The notes beneath the pieces were generated by a model. The model was given only the letters and a program-made list of their open reading frames with translations. It made no database searches and was not told the origin of the DNA. A stretch of DNA of 43,506 nt from Cellvibrionaceae bacterium (lineage in GTDB: Bacteria; Pseudomonadota; Gammaproteobacteria; Pseudomonadales; Cellvibrionaceae): NCBI GenBank assembly GCA_025800435.1, contig JAOXRV010000653.1, positions 1-43,506 on the forward strand, written 5' to 3'. This document shows positions 7,774 through 15,066 of the stretch, in pieces. Both the position numbers and the translations under genes were made by a program. Each line of letters begins with the position of its first letter. Position 1 is the stretch's first letter.

Positions 7774-9270
7774 CTATAACTCCAACTCCCGATCTAAACC
7801 CCTAAAGCTCAGCGCCTCGGCAATATGGGCCGGTTCTACCAGGGCTTGGTCGTCCAGGTCGGCAATGGTGCGGGCCAGTTTTAGAATGCGGTGGTAGGCC
7901 CGGGTGGAGAAGTGCAGCTGGGCCATGGCCCGGCGCAATTGTTTAAGGGCGGCGCCACTGGCCAGGGGCTCCAGCTCTTGGTTGCGCAGTTGGGCGTTGA
8001 GCTTGCCCTGGCGCTTAAGCTGCAGGGCTTGGGCCACGAGTACTCGGGCCCTGACCTGCTCGCTGTTTTCACCCTTTGCTGTGGTAGCCAGTTCTGCTGG
8101 GGGCAAGGCTTGTACCGGCACCTGTAGGTCGATTCTATCCAGCAGTGGCCCGGAGATCTTTTGTCGATAGCGCTGTACCTGGGCCGGGCTGCAGCGGCAC
8201 TCGCGCTTGTTGCTGCCGGCGTAGCCACAGGGGCAGGGGTTCATGGCTGCAATTAATTGAAACTGGGCCGGGAACTGGGCCCGTGCCTTGGCCCGGGCAA
8301 TACTGATCTCGCCGTTTTCCAATGGCTCGCGCAGGGCCTCCAAAACACTGCGGGGAAACTCCGGCAGCTCATCCAAAAACAAAACGCCGCGGTGGGCCAG
8401 GCTGATCTCGCCGGGTTGGGGGTTGCTGCCGCCACCGACCAGGGCAATGCTAGAGGCTGAGTGGTGGGGGCTGCGAAAGGGCCGCTGGCCCCATTGGCGG
8501 GTGTCGAAAGGTTTATTACAGGAGTGAATTTTGGCCACCTCGATGGCCTCGTCGGTATCCAGAGGGCCCAGCAGGCTGGGTAGGCGCTGGGCCAGCATGG
8601 TTTTGCCGGTACCCGGCTCGCCGTAAAAAATTAGGTTGTGGTTGGCGGCGGCGCTTATTTCCAGCGCGCGCTTGGCCTGGTTTTGGCCGCGCACCTCGGC
8701 TAGGTCAAGCGTATTGGCCGGGGCGAGCAGGGGATGCTGTTCGGCGCGGCTCAGGGGGGTATTACCATTTAGGTGGGCGCAAACCTGGAGCAAATTGGCG
8801 GCCGGCAGGACGCGACAGCGGTTGCTTAGAGCCGCCTCGGCGGCACTGGCCTGGGGCAGGATCAGTTGGCGCTGGGCCAGGCCACAGCTGAGTGCTGCGC
8901 CCAGGCTGGCGGGTATCGCCCGCAGCTCGCCGGAAAGTGCAAGCTCGCCGAGAAATTCGTAGTCTGCCAGGGCGCTGTTGGGCACCTGGCCCGAGGCCGC
9001 CAAGATACCCAGGGCAATGGCCAGGTCAAAGCGGCCGCCATCTTTAGGCAGGTCGGCCGGGGCCAAGTTAATGGTGATACGACGGGGCGGGAACTCAAAG
9101 TGGCTATTGAGGATGGCGCTGCGCACCCGGTCTTTGGCTTCTTTAACGGCGGTTTCAGCCAGGCCAACAATGGTCAGCCGCGGCAGGCCGCCGGAGATAT
9201 GGGTTTCCACGGTAACCAGGGGCGCATCAATACCCAGGCGGGCACGGCTGTAGGCAATCGCCAGGGACAT
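7774..9270 (-). CDS. comM: ComM (YifB) Mg-chelatase-like AAA+ ATPase
   Basis: 498 residues. An N-terminal Lon-protease-like (S5-fold) domain (about 1-170, with THISGGLPRLTIVGLAETAV) precedes an AAA+ Mg-chelatase domain with Walker A GEPGTGKT at 217-224 and FLDELPEF as the Walker B region. A zinc-type CPCGYAG plus CRCS motif sits in the insertion, and a C-terminal Mg-chelatase lid follows. ComM is known as a hexameric branch-migration helicase that extends heteroduplex during natural transformation. It is widely present even where competence has not been shown, so competence of this organism is not established by it. ATG start at 9270, with an AGGATTG just upstream. Confidence 0.93.
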   Translation of the reverse strand: MSLAIAYSRARLGIDAPLVTVETHISGGLPRLTIVGLAETAVKEAKDRVRSAILNSHFEFPPRRITINLAPADLPKDGGRFDLAIALGILAASGQVPNSALADYEFLGELALSGELRAIPASLGAALSCGLAQRQLILPQASAAEAALSNRCRVLPAANLLQVCAHLNGNTPLSRAEQHPLLAPANTLDLAEVRGQNQAKRALEISAAANHNLIFYGEPGTGKTMLAQRLPSLLGPLDTDEAIEVAKIHSCNKPFDTRQWGQRPFRSPHHSASSIALVGGGSNPQPGEISLAHRGVLFLDELPEFPRSVLEALREPLENGEISIARAKARAQFPAQFQLIAAMNPCPCGYAGSNKRECRCSPAQVQRYRQKISGPLLDRIDLQVPVQALPPAELATTAKGENSEQVRARVLVAQALQLKRQGKLNAQLRNQELEPLASGAALKQLRRAMAQLHFSTRAYHRILKLARTIADLDDQALVEPAHIAEALSFRGLDRELEL

Positions 9271-9349
9271 CGCACAATCCTCTCAGACAGAGGCGGTGAG
9301 TCTAGCAAGCTGGCAACTGGCCCTGTATCGGGCAAAAGGGTTGGGCGCG

Positions 9350-9592
9350 CTAGGGCTGGCTGAGCTGGTCGAGCTGGGCCTGTAGCTCGGCCAGTTGCTT
9401 TTCCATTGCTTCAATTTTGCTGCGGCTGCGCTGTAGCACAATGGCCTGGGTATCAAATTCTTCACGGCTGACAAGATTGAGACGCTTAACCGCCGCTTGA
9501 ATCATCTGTTGCAGGTGGTCTTTGGGGGTGGGGCCGCTCTCGATTGCTGTGTGGATATCACTGGCGAGTTTTTGGGCGAAATCTTGCAGCAT
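9350..9592 (-). CDS. ubiK: Ubiquinone biosynthesis accessory factor UbiK
   Basis: 80 residues. This is a BMFP-domain protein: an N-terminal amphipathic region (MLQDFAQKLASDI) followed by a coiled coil (about 40-78, LQRSRSKIEAMEKQLAELQA). UbiK helps the soluble Ubi complex, including UbiH and UbiI encoded at 31-33 kb, work on lipid intermediates under oxic conditions. The reading frame is open upstream to 9766, but family length and the conserved MLQDF start favour the ATG at 9590-9592. The upstream extension would overlap the NtrC-like sites and has no family counterpart. It lies between comM and the nitrogen module. Confidence 0.9.
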   Translation of the reverse strand: MLQDFAQKLASDIHTAIESGPTPKDHLQQMIQAAVKRLNLVSREEFDTQAIVLQRSRSKIEAMEKQLAELQAQLDQLSQP

Positions 9593-9685
9593 GTTGTTGG
9601 GCCTTTGTATCAGTATTTTCGGTGCAGCAATTGTAATAGATTCAACAAAAAGAACCAGACTGCACCAATTCAAGGCTTTTTTTCT

Positions 9686-9702
9686 TGCACTATTGTGGCG
9701 CA
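9686..9702 (+). promoter_or_regulatory. NtrC-type enhancer site, distal
   Basis: TGCACTATTGTGGCGCA fits the NtrC dyad TGCAC-N7-GTGCA with one mismatch (GCGCA). Its centre is 39 bp upstream of the proximal site's centre and about 160 bp upstream of the expected start of transcription from the sigma-54 promoter candidate. Confidence 0.6.
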
Positions 9703-9724
9703 CTGTCGAATTCCTGCCTTTTCG

Positions 9725-9741
9725 TGCACAGATTTTGTGCA
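9725..9741 (+). promoter_or_regulatory. NtrC-type enhancer site, proximal
   Basis: TGCACAGATTTTGTGCA matches TGCAC-N7-GTGCA perfectly. It is the core of a larger perfect inverted repeat with 17-bp arms (9714-9730 and 9736-9752). It lies about 120 bp upstream of the expected transcription start, a usual distance for NtrC enhancers. Confidence 0.7.
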
Positions 9742-9766
9742 CGAAAAGGCAGAGATTATAAGTCAA

Positions 9767-9787
9767 TTTAGCGCTATAGCGCCTAAA
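9767..9787. repeat. Near-perfect 21-bp palindrome between enhancer and promoter
   Basis: TTTAGCGCTATAGCGCCTAAA is almost symmetrical. It lies between the NtrC-like sites and the sigma-54 promoter candidate. It could be an operator or simply part of the spacer. No regulator is named. Confidence 0.4.
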
Positions 9788-9825
9788 TGGCGGTTAATTG
9801 ACTGAAAAACCACCAAAAACAAAAG

Positions 9826-9842
9826 TTGGCCCGCTCTGTGCT
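9826..9842 (+). promoter_or_regulatory. Sigma-54 (RpoN) promoter candidate
   Basis: TTGGCCCGCTCTGTGCT has the invariant GG and GC of the -24/-12 elements at the right spacing (GG-N10-GC), with TTGGC matching the -24 box and TGCT the -12 box. It lies 85 nt upstream of the porin start and downstream of two NtrC-type sites, so it probably drives the porin-glnK-amtB unit. Confidence 0.65.
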
Positions 9843-9926
9843 ATGTCCAGTGTAGGTGTTCACGTCAGGGCGTTTCTTTAAGATTGAGCCCAATAAAATT
9901 AAAAATGAAATGTTTGGAGACTAACA

Positions 9927-10640
9927 ATGAAAAAATTAATTAACTTTGCATCGATAGCAGCTCTGAGTTTTGCCGCCGCCCAGGCCGGCGCAGTCGAAAT
10001 CAGCGGCAATGTCGCCCTGACTACCGACTATAAATTCCGCGGTATTTCCCAAACCGATAATGACCCGGCTATTCAAGGCGGTTTTGATGTCGCCTTTGAC
10101 GGTGGCTTTTACGTGGGCACCTGGGCTTCTAATGTCGATTTTGCCGGCAGCCTAGAGCTGGATTACTACGCCGGCTTTGCCACCGATATCAGCGAAGGCG
10201 TGGGTATTGATGTGGGCGTTCTTTACTACGACTACCCCGGTACCGAAGGTGATGATGACTATGTTGAACTCTACGGTAGCGTTTCCTTCTCCGGCGCCAC
10301 CGTGGGCCTGAACTATTCGGATGATTACTACAATGAGACGGGAGAGTTCTTCTATCTCTATGGTGGCTATGAGTTTAGCTTGCCCGAAGACTTCAGCTTG
10401 GCGATTCACTACGGTTACAACGATTTAGATCGCAATGATGCCAATGCCAAACCCGGTGAAAATGTCTTCCTGACCAACAATGCAGACTCCTATGCGGATT
10501 ACAACATCACTATCAGCAAATCAGTGGCCGGGGTTGACCTGAGCCTGGGTTACTACGATACCGACCTCAGCACGGCTGAGTGTTCTGGTGAGAGCTGGTG
10601 TGACGGTTCGGTTATTTTTACGATAGCCAAATCTTTGTAA
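9927..10640 (+). CDS. TorF-family putative porin
   Basis: 237 residues. The N-terminal signal peptide (about 1-22, cleavage after AGA) is followed by a beta-rich, strongly acidic mature chain opening with VALTTDYKFRGISQTDNDPA, the hallmark of the Gcw_chp / TIGR02001 family of outer-membrane proteins. Alternating short amphipathic strands (about 12) and a final strand GSVIFTIAKSL fit an outer-membrane beta barrel. Its position immediately before glnK-amtB, behind NtrC-like and sigma-54 sites, suggests a channel for nitrogenous solutes made under nitrogen limitation. The substrate is unknown. The start ATG is preceded by TTTGGAGACTAAC. The tail is followed by a GC hairpin at 10646-10668 before glnK. 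Confidence 0.85.
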   Translation: MKKLINFASIAALSFAAAQAGAVEISGNVALTTDYKFRGISQTDNDPAIQGGFDVAFDGGFYVGTWASNVDFAGSLELDYYAGFATDISEGVGIDVGVLYYDYPGTEGDDDYVELYGSVSFSGATVGLNYSDDYYNETGEFFYLYGGYEFSLPEDFSLAIHYGYNDLDRNDANAKPGENVFLTNNADSYADYNITISKSVAGVDLSLGYYDTDLSTAECSGESWCDGSVIFTIAKSL

Positions 10641-10645
10641 ATGTT

Positions 10646-10668
10646 AGCGCCGGCTGCGGCCGGCATTT
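10646..10668 (+). terminator. Hairpin with short T-run between porin and glnK
   Basis: GCCGGCTGCGGCCGGC followed by ATTTTT. It could lower the read-through from the porin gene into glnK rather than end the unit completely, since glnK starts 12 nt later with no obvious promoter of its own. Confidence 0.55.
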
Positions 10669-10680
10669 TTCGGGGGATTT

Positions 10681-11019
10681 ATGAAATTAGTTACAGCAAT
10701 TGTTAAGCCCTTTAAGCTCGATGCGGTGCGCGAAGCGCTGTCCGAAGCGGGGGTGCACGGACTAACCGTTACCGAGGTGAAGGGTTACGGGCGCCAGAAA
10801 GGGCACACCGAGTTATACCGTGGTGCCGAGTATGTGGTAGATTTTCTACCCAAGACTAAGATTGAAGCGGCGGTCGCTGAAGACTCGGTGGATGTGGTAG
10901 TGGAAGCCATCAGCAAGGCGGCCCACAGCGGAAAAATTGGCGATGGCAAAATTTTTATTAGTGAGTTGGAGCAGGTTATTCGCATTCGTACAGGCGAGAC
11001 CGGTGACCAAGCCATCTAA
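10681..11019 (+). CDS. glnK: PII nitrogen regulatory protein, upstream copy
   Basis: 112 residues, the standard PII length. It has the T-loop KGHTELYRGAEYVVDFLPK with Tyr51 as the uridylylation site, the B-loop KIGDGKIFI, and the C-terminal RIRTGETGD. PII trimers bind ATP/ADP and 2-oxoglutarate and report nitrogen status. GlnK docks on AmtB to block ammonium entry when nitrogen is plentiful. The gene is 78 nt before amtB, the conserved glnK-amtB pairing, so GlnK is the better name for this copy. A second, closely similar PII gene follows amtB. CGGGGGATTT provides the ribosome site. Confidence 0.93.
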   Translation: MKLVTAIVKPFKLDAVREALSEAGVHGLTVTEVKGYGRQKGHTELYRGAEYVVDFLPKTKIEAAVAEDSVDVVVEAISKAAHSGKIGDGKIFISELEQVIRIRTGETGDQAI

Positions 11020-11097
11020 GCCTTAAACCCTTAATTAGCAAAGATCATTTTTAGCGGCCGACGGCCGCGATGGGATTCTTTTGTCTGGAGAAAATTG

Positions 11098-12348
11098 ATG
11101 GAAGCACAAGTTACGGAGTTAGCGTACGCCTTAGATACGTTTTACTTTCTTGTCTGTGGTGCCCTAGTTATGTGGATGGCAGCGGGTTTTGCCATGCTCG
11201 AAGCTGGCCTGGTACGGGCCAAAAACACCACTGAAATTTTAACCAAAAATGTCGCGCTGTTTGCGATTGCCTGCACTATGTACATGCTAATGGGTTACAC
11301 CATTATGTATGGTACAGCCGATTGGCTGTTGTCCGGAATAACGGGGGATGGTTTTACCGGAGCCGCCGAGCCCGCGAGCTATGCTCCGTCGGCGGATTTT
11401 TTCTTTCAGGTTGTGTTTGTGGCAACCGCTATGTCGATTGTCTCTGGTGCAGTGGCTGAGCGCATGAAACTGTGGGCCTTTTTGATCTTCGCGGTGTTTA
11501 TGACCGGCGTGATCTATCCCTTAGAAGGTTCTTGGACTTGGGGCGGCAAAGACGTCTTTGGTCTGTATAACCTGGGTGATCTGGGCTTCTCTGACTTTGC
11601 CGGTTCGGGCATTGTGCATATGGCTGGTGCAGCGGCTGCGCTGGCGGGTGTATTGGTACTGGGCCCCCGTAAAGGTAAGTATGGCCCCGGTAATATGATT
11701 ACCCCCATTCCCGGTTGTAACCTGCCACTGGCTACTTTGGGTACTTTTATCCTGTGGTTGGGCTGGTTCGGCTTTAACGGCGGCTCGGTACTGGCTACCG
11801 CCAGTGTAGAGAGCGCCAACAGTGTTGCGGTGGTATTTATGAACACCAACGCCGCCGCTGCCGGTGGTTTGATTGGCGCTCTGTTAGTGGCTCGCCTCAA
11901 GTTTGGCAAGGCCGATCTGACCATGGCCCTCAACGGTGCCCTGGCTGGCTTGGTTGCCATTACCGCTGAGCCTTCTACACCTACCCCACTGGTCGCAACC
12001 CTGTTTGGTATGGCTGGCGGTGTACTGGTTGTGTTTAGTATCCTGACCCTGGATCGCCTGAAAATTGATGATCCCGTTGGTGCTATCTCAGTACACGGTG
12101 TGGTTGGTCTGCTGGGCCTGCTGCTGGTGCCTCTGACCAACCCGCTGACTGAGGATGGCGGTGCCAGCTTTAGCGGCCAGATTATCGGTGCCCTGACCAT
12201 CTTTGGCTGGGTATTTTTGGCCAGCCTGGTGGTGTGGGTACTTATCGATAAGCTGCTGGGTGTGCGTATCAGCGAAGAAGAAGAATACGAAGGCGTGGAC
12301 CTGGTGGAATGTGGTATCGAGTCCTACCCTGAGTTCACCGTTAAATAG
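11098..12348 (+). CDS. amtB: Ammonium transporter AmtB
   Basis: 416 residues and about 11 membrane segments. Conserved pore features include the N-terminal FAMLEAGLVRAKNT segment, the first pore histidine in GIVHMAGAAAALAG, the second in ISVHGVVGLLG, and FGFNGGS. It moves ammonium across the inner membrane and is gated by PII. No cleavable signal peptide is obvious; the N-terminus (EAQVTELAYALDTFYF) leads directly into the first membrane segment. An in-frame TTG precedes the ATG, but CTGGAG gives better spacing (about 7 nt) to the ATG at 11098. The C-terminal tail (RISEEEEYEGVDLVECGIES) is long and acidic and is the surface PII would touch. PII genes lie on both sides. Confidence 0.95.
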   Translation: MEAQVTELAYALDTFYFLVCGALVMWMAAGFAMLEAGLVRAKNTTEILTKNVALFAIACTMYMLMGYTIMYGTADWLLSGITGDGFTGAAEPASYAPSADFFFQVVFVATAMSIVSGAVAERMKLWAFLIFAVFMTGVIYPLEGSWTWGGKDVFGLYNLGDLGFSDFAGSGIVHMAGAAAALAGVLVLGPRKGKYGPGNMITPIPGCNLPLATLGTFILWLGWFGFNGGSVLATASVESANSVAVVFMNTNAAAAGGLIGALLVARLKFGKADLTMALNGALAGLVAITAEPSTPTPLVATLFGMAGGVLVVFSILTLDRLKIDDPVGAISVHGVVGLLGLLLVPLTNPLTEDGGASFSGQIIGALTIFGWVFLASLVVWVLIDKLLGVRISEEEEYEGVDLVECGIESYPEFTVK

Positions 12349-12467
12349 CCCCACTGGGCGGCCCCAGGGTCGCCCTTGTTACAAGAGGTTGAGGGTGAGG
12401 GTGATTTTTAGCCCTATATTGTGTATCTTTGTCGCCTTAACGCGTTACCCAACTATAGGAATATGGC

Positions 12468-12806
12468 ATGAAGTTAATAACCGCTGTAATCAAACCGTTC
12501 AAACTGGATGATGTGCGTGCCGCCTTGTCAGAGGTAGGTGTTCAGGGAATGACCGTGACCGAAGTGAAAGGCTTTGGTCGCCAAAAAGGTCATACTGAGC
12601 TGTATCGCGGTGCCGAGTACGTGGTGGACTTTCTGCCCAAGGTTAAGTTAGAGCTGGCCCTGGATGATGGCATGGTCGAGCAGGCGGTTGAGGCCATTAG
12701 CAAATCCGCCCAAACCGGTAAGATTGGCGATGGTAAAATCTTTATCTCACCGGTGGATGAAATTATTCGCATCCGCACCGGCGAAACCGGCCCCGAGGCG
12801 GTATAG
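12468..12806 (+). CDS. PII nitrogen regulatory protein, downstream copy
   Basis: 112 residues and very similar to the PII gene upstream of amtB. It keeps Tyr51 in KGHTELYRGAEYVVDFLPK and the B- and C-loop motifs (KIGDGKIFI, RIRTGETGP). It differs mainly around residues 60-80 (VKLELALDDGMVEQAVEAIS). It lies 119 nt after amtB; the gap holds a GC-rich hairpin near 12358-12378, so it may be partly uncoupled from amtB and have its own weak promoter. It may act as GlnB (glutamine synthetase/NtrB control) or as a second GlnK. Sequence alone does not decide, so no symbol is given. Confidence 0.92.
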   Translation: MKLITAVIKPFKLDDVRAALSEVGVQGMTVTEVKGFGRQKGHTELYRGAEYVVDFLPKVKLELALDDGMVEQAVEAISKSAQTGKIGDGKIFISPVDEIIRIRTGETGPEAV

Positions 12807-12813
12807 AGTTTTT

Positions 12814-12839
12814 AAGCCCGGCATCGCCGGGCTTTTTTT
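12814..12839 (+). terminator. Intrinsic terminator of the nitrogen module
   Basis: AGCCCGGCATCGCCGGGCT stem-loop followed by T7, beginning 8 nt after the second PII gene's stop codon. Confidence 0.9.
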
Positions 12840-13143
12840 GATCTTTCTGTTTGTTTTTCTGTTTGATTTCCCGTTCGAAAATCTCCCAAATATCCGCCTA
12901 TATTAAACGCTTGTTCCGCCTAGTTTTGCCTCGGCAAACAGTTGCCTGTGGGTACTGTTTTTATACTTGCCTAATTAATCAGTTCTCGGTCTTTCGTGTC
13001 ATTCGCGCCTAAACTGCCACCAAATTACGCAAATAGAAATTTAGGCGAAATAATTTTTTAAAAAATAAACTGGCCGCCATTGCAGTGCCTAACAGTTGGG
13101 CTATACCTAAACGGTAGGGTGCTTTCTTAGGGTGTTTTACACA
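12840..13143. other. AT-rich intergenic region upstream of the sutA-like gene
   Basis: About 300 bases without a supportable gene. It is AT-rich towards its right half and presumably holds the promoter and leader of the sutA-like gene. I see no clear sigma-70 pair and no RNA gene. Confidence 0.5.
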
Positions 13144-13416
13144 ATGGCAACAGTGAAAGATCAAAATAAAATCAGTAACAAAGAAAAACTATTAAGCGAA
13201 GAAAAAACAACAGTGCAAACGGGACTTGAGTCACTGGCAAAACTAGATAAGGAGAATGCCTTTAGCCCCAACTGCCGAGCCGAGCTGCGCGATGAATTAG
13301 AGCGCCAGGTGGAACAATTTTTACAACAGGGTGGTGAGATCAAAAAGATTGAGCCCAATGTCATGGCCGACCCGCCCAAAAAACCGACGAGTAATTACGG
13401 CTCGCGGCCAATTTAA
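13144..13416 (+). CDS. SutA-like RNA polymerase-associated factor
   Basis: 90 residues, highly charged and poor in hydrophobic residues. A Lys/Glu-rich N-terminus (about 1-45) leads to a helix (about 46-68, RAELRDELERQVEQFLQQGG) and a C-terminal tail IEPNVMADPPKKPTSNYGSR. From memory, the helix, the GG-K/E-hxxIEPNVxADPPKKP segment and the ending match Pseudomonas SutA, an intrinsically disordered factor that binds RNA polymerase and supports slow-growth transcription. The genomic place next to amtB and the PII genes also agrees with pseudomonads. The N-terminus here is short and basic-acidic mixed, rather than the long acidic run of SutA. The ATG at 13144 is preferred to the upstream in-frame GTG at 13132. 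It converges on the HAD gene with 13 nt between stops. Confidence 0.65.
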   Translation: MATVKDQNKISNKEKLLSEEKTTVQTGLESLAKLDKENAFSPNCRAELRDELERQVEQFLQQGGEIKKIEPNVMADPPKKPTSNYGSRPI

Positions 13417-13429
13417 TAACAGCACGTCG

Positions 13430-14152
13430 CTATACCCTCTGCAGCCGTTGCACGGCTGCGGGGATTTGTTTTAGTGATGTCACCTCAATAGTTGGACGGA
13501 AGTCCTGTTCTTGCCAAGTCTCCCCTTTGCGATTAAACCACAAACTGTGCATACCGATGGCATAGGCACCATATATGTCATCGTGGGGGTGGTCGCCAAT
13601 ATGCAGAGCTTGCTCCGGGCTTACTCCAAAATGATCGAGCGCCGCTTCAAACGGTGCCGCTTCGGGTTTGCCAACCCCCAGGGCTTCGGCGCTGATATGG
13701 CGGCTAAAGTAATTGTCCAGGCCCAGGCGGGTGCTGCAGGCATTGCCGTTGGTGATGGCGACCAGCGGGTACTCGGTGCTCAAGGTTTTTAATACCGCTA
13801 GGGCCGAGTCAAAATAAACCGGTTGGTGGCGCAGCACCATAAACTCAGCAAATGCCTTTTCGCTGATGGCGCTGGCCTCGGTTTCGCTGTAACCGACCTG
13901 GCCCAATAGATGCGCCAGTGAGCGGCGGCGCATGGTACCAATTTGGTGGCGCATCTGCGGCTGTTCGGCCAATATCGCCTTCCAATAGCCGAGCCGGGCT
14001 TGAAATAGGCTCATCACATCGCCGTACTGCTCGGTAAGCTTAGGGGCAATCTCTTGCAACAAACCGTAGACACCTGTCTCCGCATCCATCATTACCTGTT
14101 TGGTCGACCACAGGGTGTCGTCTAGGTCAAAGCAGATCAATTTTAACTTCAT
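13430..14152 (-). CDS. HAD-superfamily phosphatase, YigB-like
   Basis: 240 residues. HAD motif I is CFDLDDTLW with both aspartates present, motif II is AITNGNA, and motif IV is HIGDHPHDDIYGA. The helical cap (about 20-95) and gene position after xerC match YigB, a phosphatase acting on FMN or the riboflavin precursor 5-amino-6-(5-phosphoribitylamino)uracil. The frame is open upstream to 14377, but that extension runs antisense-like through xerC. The ATG at 14150-14152 begins MKLKLICFDLDDTLW and lies 4 nt after the xerC stop, so it is the start. It is the last gene of the lptM-lysA-dapF-DUF484-xerC run. Confidence 0.88.
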   Translation of the reverse strand: MKLKLICFDLDDTLWSTKQVMMDAETGVYGLLQEIAPKLTEQYGDVMSLFQARLGYWKAILAEQPQMRHQIGTMRRRSLAHLLGQVGYSETEASAISEKAFAEFMVLRHQPVYFDSALAVLKTLSTEYPLVAITNGNACSTRLGLDNYFSRHISAEALGVGKPEAAPFEAALDHFGVSPEQALHIGDHPHDDIYGAYAIGMHSLWFNRKGETWQEQDFRPTIEVTSLKQIPAAVQRLQRV

Positions 14153-14156
14153 GGGC

Positions 14157-15053
14157 TTAATCGCCGTCGTCTTGGGCCCGGGGGTGGGCTTTATCGTAAA
14201 CCTTGGCCAGGTGCTGAAAATCCAAATGAGTATAGACCTGGGTGGTGGAAATATTGGCGTGGCCCAGCAGCTCTTGTACCGCGCGTAAATCGCCGCTGGA
14301 TTCCAAAATATGGCTGGCAAATGAGTGGCGCAACATATGTGGGTGCACCTGGCTGCCCTTTTGCAAGCTCTGGGCACTAAAGCGAGCCTGAATGGCGCGG
14401 CGGCTTAAGCGTTTGCCGCGTTTGCTGATAAACAGCGCCTGCTCATGGTGTTCGGCAACGGCGCTGCGCATTTTGAGCCAGGCCTTTATCGCCGCTATGG
14501 CCTGTTGGCCCAGTGGTAATAAACGTTGTTTTTGGCCCTTGCCGGTAACCTGTACAGTGGCGGCGGCAAAATCCAAACCGCCGAGGTCGAGCGTGTGGGT
14601 CTCGGCCAGGCGCAGGCCCGAGGAGTAGATCAACTCCATAATGGCTTTATCCCGTGCGGCAATAAAATCGTCGTCGTGCTCTAGCTCTAAAAAGCTAGCC
14701 ATCTGGTCAACATCCAAAGTTTTGGGCAGGGGCTTGGGGGTTTTGGGGGCGCGTATGCCGGTGCTGGGATCGGCGTTGAGCCAACCTTGCTTAATGGCAA
14801 ATAAAAACCAGGCGCGCAGGGCCGAGAGCCAGCGTTGCAAACTGCGCCCGGCCAGGCCGCGCCGGTGCAACTGGGCCAGTGCTTGGCGAATGGCCAGGCT
14901 GTCGATATCTGCTAGGCTGTGCAACTCTCGCTGGCGGCAGAAATCCACCAGCTTATCGATATCGCGGCGGTAGCTGTCCAGGGTGTGGGGCGATACCTGG
15001 CGCACCTGTTGGAGGTAGTCGAGAAAGGCCTGGCGCTGCTTGAGTAATTGCAC
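14157..15053 (-). CDS. xerC: Tyrosine recombinase XerC
   Basis: 298 residues, the usual XerC size. An N-terminal SAM-like core-binding domain (about 1-85) is followed by the catalytic domain with Arg in SGLRLAE, Lys in VTGKGQKQRLLP, HMLRHS giving His-xx-Arg, GHANISTTQVYTH giving the second His and the catalytic Tyr. XerC with XerD resolves chromosome dimers at dif. The GTG at 15051-15053 is chosen because it gives the family N-terminus (QLLKQRQAFLDYL), lies 13 nt downstream of the DUF484 stop, and is preceded by a purine-rich GCGGGGG; the longer upstream frame overlaps DUF484. The conserved place between DUF484 and the HAD gene separates it from XerD. Confidence 0.93.
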   Translation of the reverse strand: MQLLKQRQAFLDYLQQVRQVSPHTLDSYRRDIDKLVDFCRQRELHSLADIDSLAIRQALAQLHRRGLAGRSLQRWLSALRAWFLFAIKQGWLNADPSTGIRAPKTPKPLPKTLDVDQMASFLELEHDDDFIAARDKAIMELIYSSGLRLAETHTLDLGGLDFAAATVQVTGKGQKQRLLPLGQQAIAAIKAWLKMRSAVAEHHEQALFISKRGKRLSRRAIQARFSAQSLQKGSQVHPHMLRHSFASHILESSGDLRAVQELLGHANISTTQVYTHLDFQHLAKVYDKAHPRAQDDGD

Positions 15054-15066
15054 ATGGCCCCCGCGG

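Noticed and set aside
9593..9766. N-terminal extension of UbiK to 9766
   Set aside because: The extension is low in family resemblance and overlaps the NtrC-type sites; the known family starts at MLQDF.
14153..14377. Upstream extension of the HAD gene
   Set aside because: It lies over xerC in another frame and encodes no HAD sequence; the ATG at 14152 gives the family start.
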